Position numbers and translations under genes: made by a program | The notes under the pieces: generated by a model | The model's database searches: none | What the model saw: the letters and a program-made list of their open reading frames with translations, nothing else | Told to the model about the DNA's origin: nothing | In this document: piece after piece, positions 34,590 through 40,466 of the stretch | Position numbering within the stretch: the first letter of the stretch is position 1 | Layout of the letters: each line of letters starts with the position of its first letter | NCBI GenBank assembly: GCA_004801635.1 | Contig: SSTG01000006.1 | Span: 1-40,466, forward strand | DNA length: 40,466 nt | Reading direction: 5' to 3' | From: Muribaculum caecicola | GTDB taxonomy: Bacteria > Bacteroidota > Bacteroidia > Bacteroidales > Muribaculaceae

Positions 34590-36877
34590 TTTATGGAAAA
34601 TATTGCAGAAAGGGTTGTTTCCGAATTGCCGCCTATAAACAGTGTGAAATCGCCGCTGTCGATGCGAGGGCGTAGGTCTGCGCCTATGTATGAAAGTTCG
34701 CTGACGGGTAGTTCGAACTCTATTGTTTGTTTTTCTCCTTTACGCAACGGTACGCGGCGGAATTGCTTTAGTTCTTTTACAGGGCGAGTCACCGAAGCAA
34801 CATGGTCACGCACATAAAGCTGTACTGTTTCCGTGGCATCCATAGTTCCGTTGTTTGCAACCGTTATACGGGCTTTTATAGTCTGGTCCTTGCCATACTC
34901 GCCGGCTGACAGTTTTAAATCGGAGTATTCGAAATAGCCGTAGCTAAGCCCGTACCCGAACGGGTACATAGGTTTGTGCCCGGCATCAAGATAGTAGCTT
35001 GTGCAGCCAAGGAACGTGTTGCCGGCGTCTTCAGGAATGCCATCCAGCCCGATTTCGGTTCCGTTTGCCGGCCGCCCGGTATTGTTGTGATTGTAGTAAA
35101 TGGGCACCTGGCCGGTTGTGAGGGGGAATGTTACAGGGGTCTTGCCCGACGGCGATGTTACACCCAACAGCAGGTCGGCCAGGGCCGGCCCACCCATTGT
35201 GCCTGGATGAAACGCGTAAAGAACGGCTGCCGAGCGGTCTATTTCAGGCTTTATTGTCAGCGGACGGCCTGCCATAACCACCATCACTACGGGTTTGCCC
35301 GTGGCTGAGAGCCGCTCGACAAGTTCCGACTGTCGGCCTACAAGGTTGAGCGAGGCCATACAGTGCCCTTCGCCGGAAAATATCGCTTCTTCTCCCACGG
35401 CAACCACTATAGCGTCGGCATTTCTGGCTGCCGTTACGGCGGCATCAATTCCTGACGGGTTGTCGTGACGGGTGTACTTTAGTGATTCTACAAAGTCCAT
35501 AGCTATGCCTTTTTTACGGCATAGTTCGTCCAGGCCATGACGCAGTGTGACGGTATGCTCTTTCTCGCCGTCGAAAATCCATGTGCCTAACTGGTCGTAG
35601 CGCGCATCGGCCAGGGGGCCTGTGAGCAGTATGCGGTTTATGCGGTTTGGCTTTAACGGCAGCGTGTTATTTTCGTTTTTCAGCAGTATGGCGCTCTGCA
35701 GGGCTGCTTCTTTTGCGGCAGCAAGATGTTCTGCCGAATATTTTACGCTTTGCGGCGTGTGTACAAATGGGTCCTCAAACAGCCCCATTGCAAATTTAAC
35801 ATATAGTATTGCGGCTACTGCCGAGTCGAGCCGGGCTTCGCTTACGTGTCCGTTTTCAATCAGTCCGCGCATGGTTTCAAGGTAGTGGCCTGTTTCCATT
35901 TCCATGTCGAGGCCGGCATTCATTGTTTGTCTGGAGGCATCGGCAGCGTCAGCAGCCACTCCGTGGCTGATTAGTTCGCGCACGGCAAAGCAGTCAGACA
36001 CTACGAAGCCGGGAAATTTCCATTCTCCTCGCAAAATGTCGGTGAGCAGGTGCCGGTTGGCCGACACCGGTATGCCGTCGTTGTCGTTGAATGATGCCAT
36101 TATGGTGAGTGCCCCTGCGTCAATGGCCTGGCGGAATGGTGGCAGGTAGGTTTGGCGCAGCACGCGTTCGGGAACGAATGTGGAATTATAGTCGCGTCCG
36201 CCTTCGGCTGCACCATAGGCTACAAAATGCTTGGCACATGCAGCAAGCGAGGTGGGGTCGCCTGCCAGTCCGCCTTGAAATCCTTCGACCATGGCCTGTC
36301 CCATCTGTCCGGTCAGATAGGGGTCCTCGCCGCAGCCTTCGGCTATACGTCCCCATCGCGCGTCGCGCGCAATGTCGAGCATTGGGGCAAATGTCCAGCG
36401 TATTCCGTCGGACGAAGCCTCTGTGGCTGCTACACGTGCTCCTTTGCGCGCTATGTCGGGGTTGAAAGTGGCGGCTTGTCCCAGCGGAATCGGGAAGATG
36501 GTTTTATAGCCGTGTATTACGTCGCGCGCAATCAGCACCGGAATGCCCAGCCGCGATTTGTTAAGCATTATTCGTTGAATGGAGTCTGCCACCTGTGGCG
36601 ACGATACGTTCATTATCGAGCCTATGTGCCCTTGCTCAAACTGCGGAACCCATCCGCCCAGGTCGTGCATGCCCACAGCCACGCTGCGCTGGTTTGTCTG
36701 ACCTATTTTCTCGTCAAGTGTCATACGGCCAAGCAGGTCGTTTACACGTACGGCTATAGGTTGCGATGCATCTTTATACAAGGGCGATTTTTCTATTTTT
36801 TCCCCGGCTGAGGCCGACAGGACGGCGATTGCGGCTAATATTGCGGCCAATGTATTATTTGACAATCTTATACACAT
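34586..36877 (-). CDS. bglX: glycoside hydrolase family 3 beta-glucosidase-like enzyme
   Basis: A 763-residue exported enzyme. A signal peptide (residues 1-24, ending SASA) is followed by the GH3 TIM-barrel with KHFVAYG (Lys216-His217 type) and the nucleophile aspartate in FVVSDCFAV (Asp295). The second GH3 domain contains VVAVGEEAIFSGEGH and VMVVMAGRPL, and the C-terminal fibronectin-III-like domain includes YPFGYGLSYGYFEYSDL. This matches periplasmic BglX-type enzymes acting on beta-linked oligosaccharides. Exact specificity (glucoside or xyloside) cannot be read from sequence. First gene of a two-gene operon with the esterase; no SusC/D pair is nearby. Confidence 0.93.
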   Translation of the reverse strand: MCIRLSNNTLAAILAAIAVLSASAGEKIEKSPLYKDASQPIAVRVNDLLGRMTLDEKIGQTNQRSVAVGMHDLGGWVPQFEQGHIGSIMNVSSPQVADSIQRIMLNKSRLGIPVLIARDVIHGYKTIFPIPLGQAATFNPDIARKGARVAATEASSDGIRWTFAPMLDIARDARWGRIAEGCGEDPYLTGQMGQAMVEGFQGGLAGDPTSLAACAKHFVAYGAAEGGRDYNSTFVPERVLRQTYLPPFRQAIDAGALTIMASFNDNDGIPVSANRHLLTDILRGEWKFPGFVVSDCFAVRELISHGVAADAADASRQTMNAGLDMEMETGHYLETMRGLIENGHVSEARLDSAVAAILYVKFAMGLFEDPFVHTPQSVKYSAEHLAAAKEAALQSAILLKNENNTLPLKPNRINRILLTGPLADARYDQLGTWIFDGEKEHTVTLRHGLDELCRKKGIAMDFVESLKYTRHDNPSGIDAAVTAARNADAIVVAVGEEAIFSGEGHCMASLNLVGRQSELVERLSATGKPVVMVVMAGRPLTIKPEIDRSAAVLYAFHPGTMGGPALADLLLGVTSPSGKTPVTFPLTTGQVPIYYNHNNTGRPANGTEIGLDGIPEDAGNTFLGCTSYYLDAGHKPMYPFGYGLSYGYFEYSDLKLSAGEYGKDQTIKARITVANNGTMDATETVQLYVRDHVASVTRPVKELKQFRRVPLRKGEKQTIEFELPVSELSYIGADLRPRIDSGDFTLFIGGNSETTLSAIFSIK

Positions 36878-36930
36878 TACAATATGGTATTGTTAAAACA
36901 GGTTAATTAGAGAAAATATATTCAGGATAG

Positions 36931-36938
36931 CAAAGATA
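36931..36938 (-). promoter_or_regulatory. candidate -7 box of the GH3-esterase operon
   Basis: On the minus strand TATCTTTG matches TAnnTTTG, with a 53-base distance to the GH3 ATG. A plus-strand candidate TAAATTTG lies at 36964-36971 for the divergent iron-sulfur gene. Neither has a clear -33 element. Confidence 0.42.
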
Positions 36939-37043
36939 ATCAAAAAGTTGTAATTCTTTTGCTTAAATTTGTATAGTCTTGTGGGTTTTGGTATGCATGG
37001 CCTGTGGAGACATTTATCCAAATAAGTTGTCACATTTTTGTAT

Positions 37044-38531
37044 ATGCTACGTAAAATAAGAATTGCTTTGGCGGCGTTGTGCTTTGTGCTTATAACATTG
37101 CTGTTTCTGGATTTCACTGGCTGGGCGCAGGCGCATTTCGGATTTTTGGCCAAAATTCAGTTTTTGCCGGCGTTTCTGGCCCTTAATGTGTTGGTTTTGC
37201 TTGGACTGGTTTTGACAACACTTTTGTTAGGACGTGTTTATTGCTCGGTGGTGTGTCCGCTGGGTGTGATGCAGGATGTTGTAAACCGTTTGCGCTGTAT
37301 GGCCGGCAAACGGGCGCGTAACCGTTTTTCGTTTTCGCGGTCTAAAACAATTGTCCGTTGTGCTGTTCTGGTGGTGTTTGCCGTTTGTATGGCCGCCGGT
37401 CTGGGATGGCTGGCATCGCTGATTGCGCCTTATAGTGCATACGGACGCATGGTGCAGACACTGGCGGCCCCGGTGTATGACTGGGTTAACAATATATTTG
37501 CCGACAGGGCTGCTGCTACCGGCAGCTATGTATTTTACCGGCATGACACAGTTACCCGGCTTCCGCTTATGATTGTTGTTGCTGCCGCTACGTTTGCCGT
37601 TGTCTTTGCAACAGCCTGGATTGGAGGCCGTGCGTGGTGCAATACGGTATGTCCTGTTGGCACGGTGCTAGGATTCCTTTCGCGATACTCGTTTCTGGCA
37701 CCTGTAATAGATACGGATAAGTGCGTTGGGTGTTCGTTGTGCGCGCGCCGCTGCAAGGCTTCGTGCATTGACTATAAGGCACACCGCATTGACTACTCGA
37801 AGTGTGTTGCGTGCATGGACTGTATTGACAACTGCACGCACAATGCTATAAAGTATACAAAACGCCGTAGTGCAGGCTTGCATAAAAGAGCTGTTGCTAC
37901 CGACAAGTCGCGCCGCCGGTTTCTGAGTGCCGGGGCCATGCTTGTGGGCGCGGCTGCAATGAAGGCTGCCGATAAAACTGCCGACGGGGGACTGGCGAAA
38001 CTGGAAAATAAGATTCCACCCAAAAGAACTCGTCCGGTGCTTCCTCCCGGTGCCGTTAGCATAGAGCATTTTACAACGCATTGCACGGCTTGCCAGCTTT
38101 GTGTCACGGCCTGTCCGACACAGATATTAAGGCCATCAACTTCGCTCAGCCGCCTTATGAAGCCGGAATCGGTTTATGAAAACGGTTACTGCAGGCCGGA
38201 GTGTACGCGTTGCGGCGATGTCTGCCCGGCCGGGGCAATACATCCGCTTACTGTTGAGCGGAAATCGTCGACACAAATAGGCCATGCGGTTTGGACTGCC
38301 AACTTGTGTTTCCCGGTGGCCAAGGGTTTAAGGTGCGGCAACTGTGCCCGTCATTGTCCTGTTGGTGCAATTTCCATGGTGCCTTATAACAGGCCGGACG
38401 GCCGGCTTGTTTATGTGCCGGCAGTGGACACGGAGCGCTGCATAGGTTGCGGTGCGTGCGAGTACGTGTGTCCGTCGCGGCCGCAGAGTGCCATTTATGT
38501 GGACGGAAACGAGGTGCAACGCATGGTTTGA
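37044..38531 (+). CDS. membrane polyferredoxin, NapH-NapG-like fusion
   Basis: A 495-residue membrane iron-sulfur protein. Residues 1-220 hold about four to five membrane helices and two NapH-type CxxxCP motifs (YCSVVCPLG and WCNTVCPVG). Two [4Fe-4S] motifs follow (CVGCSLCARRC and CVACMDCIDNC, about 227-264). An internal twin-arginine motif SRRRFLSAGAMLVGAAAM at about 289-306 starts a second half with four more cysteine clusters (CTACQLCVTAC, CRPECTRCGDVC, a CX8CX2CX3C group, CIGCGACEYVC). This is the domain order of NapH followed by NapG. It would pass electrons from quinol to an exported partner. ATG 37044 was preferred to TTG 37038. The reductase gene follows 19 bases later. Confidence 0.85.
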   Translation: MLRKIRIALAALCFVLITLLFLDFTGWAQAHFGFLAKIQFLPAFLALNVLVLLGLVLTTLLLGRVYCSVVCPLGVMQDVVNRLRCMAGKRARNRFSFSRSKTIVRCAVLVVFAVCMAAGLGWLASLIAPYSAYGRMVQTLAAPVYDWVNNIFADRAAATGSYVFYRHDTVTRLPLMIVVAAATFAVVFATAWIGGRAWCNTVCPVGTVLGFLSRYSFLAPVIDTDKCVGCSLCARRCKASCIDYKAHRIDYSKCVACMDCIDNCTHNAIKYTKRRSAGLHKRAVATDKSRRRFLSAGAMLVGAAAMKAADKTADGGLAKLENKIPPKRTRPVLPPGAVSIEHFTTHCTACQLCVTACPTQILRPSTSLSRLMKPESVYENGYCRPECTRCGDVCPAGAIHPLTVERKSSTQIGHAVWTANLCFPVAKGLRCGNCARHCPVGAISMVPYNRPDGRLVYVPAVDTERCIGCGACEYVCPSRPQSAIYVDGNEVQRMV

Positions 38532-38550
38532 TGCTCAAAATAGTTGATAT

Positions 38551-39978
38551 ATGTCGGATATTCAAAAAAATATTTCAGATAAACAAAGCGGTGAAAGCCG
38601 CCGCAGGTTTTTGCGCAAACTCGGAGTGGGCGCTTGGGGATTTTCAGGAGCCGGGGCATTGCTGGGTGCCTGTAAGCGTATGGATGAAAAAAAGGAGCCG
38701 GCTGCGGAAGGGGCTGTTCCTACAGGAATGATGACTATGCGTAGGAACCGCTCTACGGGCGATAATGTATCGCTTTTAGGCTACGGGTGTATGCGCTGGC
38801 CAACAAAAACCGGCAACGACGGCAAGGACGTTATTGACCAGGAAATGGTGAACCGCCTTGTTGACAAGGCTATTGAACATGGCGTGAACTATTTCGATAC
38901 CAGCCCGGCATATTGTCAGGGCCGTTCGGAGGCGGCTACGGGCATAGCCTTGAGCCGACACCCCCGAGAAAGCTATTATATAGCCACAAAACTGTCGAAT
39001 TTCGCACCGCAGACATGGGGTTTCAAGGAGTCGGTGAATATGTACCGCAATTCGCTGAAGGAACTTAAAACTGATTATATCGACTATATGCTGCTGCATG
39101 GCATAGGTATGGGAGGTATGGATGCATTCAGGGCACGGTATATTGATAACGGACTGCTGGATTTTCTGCTGAAGGAACGCGAACAGGGCCGTATACGGAA
39201 CCTGGGGTTTTCATATCACGGCGATGTGGAGGTTTTCGACCATCTGCTGGCAAACCACGAAAAATACCGCTGGGACTTTGTACAGATTCAGCTTAATTAT
39301 CTTGATTGGGAGCATGCCAAGGAAACAAATCCGCGAAATACCGATGCGATCTATCTGTATGGAAAGCTGGATTCGCTTGGCATACAGGCAGTGATTATGG
39401 AACCGCTTTTGGGCGGCCGTCTGGCAAAGGTGCCTGAGCATATTGTTTCGAGGCTAAAGGGACGCGACCCGTTGCGCAGCGTGGCTTCGTGGGCCTTTCG
39501 TTTTGCCGGTTCGCATCCGGGTGTGCTTACGGTGCTTTCGGGAATGACCTGTATGGAACATCTTGAGGACAACCTGCGTACTTATTGTCCGCTGGTGCCG
39601 TTGACCGACGATGACAACCGCTTTCTTTACGATACGGCCGACCTGATGATGCAGCACCCGGCAATTCCGTGCAACGATTGCAAGTATTGTATGCCGTGCC
39701 CGTGGGGTATTGACATTCCGGGTGTGTTGCTTCACTACAATAAGATGTTGAACGAGGATAACATACCGCAGTCGCGTCAGGATCCGAAATATTCAAAGGC
39801 ACGGCGTGCTTTTCTGGTTGGATATAACCGGGCTGTTGAACCGGTGCGTCAGGCCGACCATTGTATCGGGTGCCGCATATGTGTTCAGCATTGTCCGCAG
39901 GGAATAGACATACCGGCCGAACTGGCGCGTGTTGACAATTATGCGGAGAAATTGCGCCGGGGAAGTCTGCCCGGCTAG
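38551..39978 (+). CDS. Tat-exported aldo/keto reductase with C-terminal ferredoxin domain
   Basis: A 475-residue protein. The N-terminus carries a twin-arginine motif SRRRFLRKLG (residues 16-25), a hydrophobic stretch, and a lipobox LLGAC (Cys41), so it is probably a Tat-exported lipoprotein. The aldo/keto reductase barrel spans about 70-370, with the tetrad visible as Asp and Tyr in YFDTSPAYCQG, Lys in YIATKLS and His in YMLLHGIG. The C-terminus holds two cysteine clusters, CNDCKYCMPCPWGIDIP and CIGCRICVQHCPQGIDIP. Pairing with the membrane polyferredoxin suggests that electrons come from the quinone pool rather than soluble NADPH. The substrate is unknown. Confidence 0.87.
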   Translation: MSDIQKNISDKQSGESRRRFLRKLGVGAWGFSGAGALLGACKRMDEKKEPAAEGAVPTGMMTMRRNRSTGDNVSLLGYGCMRWPTKTGNDGKDVIDQEMVNRLVDKAIEHGVNYFDTSPAYCQGRSEAATGIALSRHPRESYYIATKLSNFAPQTWGFKESVNMYRNSLKELKTDYIDYMLLHGIGMGGMDAFRARYIDNGLLDFLLKEREQGRIRNLGFSYHGDVEVFDHLLANHEKYRWDFVQIQLNYLDWEHAKETNPRNTDAIYLYGKLDSLGIQAVIMEPLLGGRLAKVPEHIVSRLKGRDPLRSVASWAFRFAGSHPGVLTVLSGMTCMEHLEDNLRTYCPLVPLTDDDNRFLYDTADLMMQHPAIPCNDCKYCMPCPWGIDIPGVLLHYNKMLNEDNIPQSRQDPKYSKARRAFLVGYNRAVEPVRQADHCIGCRICVQHCPQGIDIPAELARVDNYAEKLRRGSLPG

Positions 39979-39980
39979 TT

Positions 39981-40178
39981 TTAAATTGCCGACGGGCGTA
40001 TGCGCAGGCTTTCCGGTACAGAGGTTGCCTGGGCGTGCTCGCGTAGCGTTGCCAGAACGTCGCGGTAGGTGTCGGCAAGTGTCTTGCTGGTTGCCGCAAA
40101 ACATTCTATAAGGGTGTATGTGGCTGTTATCTGTTCGAGCAGTATACGTAGCGGTGTGCCGCCATGCGATACTTCTAT
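39981..40178 (-). pseudogene. C-terminal remnant of a gene cut by the IS element
   Basis: An open frame of 65 codons without a start runs from the IS boundary (40178) to a TAA at 39981-39983. Its translation is protein-like and helical, for example LLEQITATYTLIECFAATSK and TYRDVLATLREHAQ, with codon use like the neighbours (many ATA and ACA). I do not recognise the family. The upstream part is missing, and the frame begins exactly where the IS terminus ends, so the gene was most likely interrupted by the insertion. The two overlapping frames look less protein-like. Confidence 0.6.
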
Positions 40179-40466
40179 TATAACGTGAATTCGATATAAG
40201 CAATCAGAACAACGTCAATTGATTGTCCGATACGAACTCCAGAGAAATCGATGGTTTCTTTGGAAAAAAGCAGTAAGCAGCGATAGCACTCAAGGCATTG
40301 GTTATGAAATTTGCGAACGACCGGTGCCTTGAGTGTTCTATCTGAGCGATATTTTTAAGTTCATCGTTAACAGATTCAACAAGAGCTCTTTTGCGAAGCA
40401 TAATTTTGTCTGCCACGGACATCAGCGAGTTTTTCATGTTGTTTTTAACCTTGGTAACGAGCTGGA
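40179..40466 (-). mobile_element. IS982-family insertion sequence (right edge, incomplete)
   Basis: From the terminal sequence at 40179-40206 the element runs off the right edge with its transposase on the minus strand. The 28-base end is identical, in inverted orientation, to bases 1-28. The other end of the element and any target duplication are outside the window. Confidence 0.82.
40204..40466 (-). CDS. IS982-family transposase, C-terminal part
   Basis: About 87 codons of a DDE transposase whose N-terminal part lies beyond the window edge. The frame is open to position 40466 (QLVTKVKNNMKNSLM upstream of the first internal Met at 40437). The family-defining C-terminus is KRALVESVNDELKNIAQIEH with SFANFITNALSAIAAYCF and FFPKKPSI. 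The Glu in VESVND is probably the last catalytic acid. The stop codon TGA is at 40204-40206, inside the IS terminus. It appears intact as far as seen. Confidence 0.9.
   Translation of the reverse strand, partial: QLVTKVKNNMKNSLMSVADKIMLRKRALVESVNDELKNIAQIEHSRHRSFANFITNALSAIAAYCFFPKKPSISLEFVSDNQLTLF

Overview
The window looks like about 40 kb of chromosome from a gut-type Bacteroidales, most likely Muribaculaceae or a close relative. This is inference from several signs. The promoters have the Bacteroidetes form (TTG, about 20 bases, TAnnTTTG) and Shine-Dalgarno sequences are scarce. The order lysS-gpsA-pgi is kept. There is a PorZ-like type IX secretion protein, a DUF4421 protein, and secreted proteins that end in a YYTxQG...NGLY...KV tail. 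Coding is dense, and most of the window has ordinary host base composition.

Layout. 1-28: terminus of an IS982-family element. 143-1261: DUF4421 outer-membrane-type protein. 1448-5564: lysS-gpsA-pgi, closed by a strong terminator. 5662-14246 (minus strand): nadA, leuS, rdgB, a porZ-like gene, an unknown gene and an acyltransferase. 14375-18876: tRNA-Leu(TAG), yqeY-serS, a TM2 protein with nfo, initiator tRNA-Met, guanine deaminase and tRNA-Ser(CGA). 18998-22284 (minus): a DUF3467 gene, cysS and a RecD-like helicase. 22337-22531: a structured noncoding stretch holding two copies of a promoter-like repeat. 22601-28813: a secreted propeller-DUF362 fusion, a small secreted protein, purN and a BspA-like leucine-rich-repeat protein. 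28900-29652: an unknown membrane protein.

29789-33391 is an AT-rich two-gene island, foreign in base composition. It encodes a large Eco57I-like adenine methyltransferase followed 3 bases later by a small PD-(D/E)XK nuclease-like protein. This is the best candidate for an incompletely described restriction or defence system. 33624-36877 is a GH3 glycosidase plus esterase operon with an ATGA overlap. 37044-39978 is a membrane iron-sulfur protein that reads as a NapH-NapG fusion, next to a Tat-exported, probably lipid-anchored aldo/keto reductase carrying a ferredoxin domain. Together they suggest an extracytoplasmic redox pathway.

The right end (39981-40466) holds a 65-codon C-terminal remnant of a gene cut by an IS982-family element, whose transposase runs off the window. 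The same 28-base IS terminus lies inverted at positions 1-28. The window therefore either ends at repeat-caused contig breaks or is a segment bounded by inverted IS copies. Four aminoacyl-tRNA synthetases, three tRNAs and central metabolic genes argue that the bulk is core chromosome with one acquired island.
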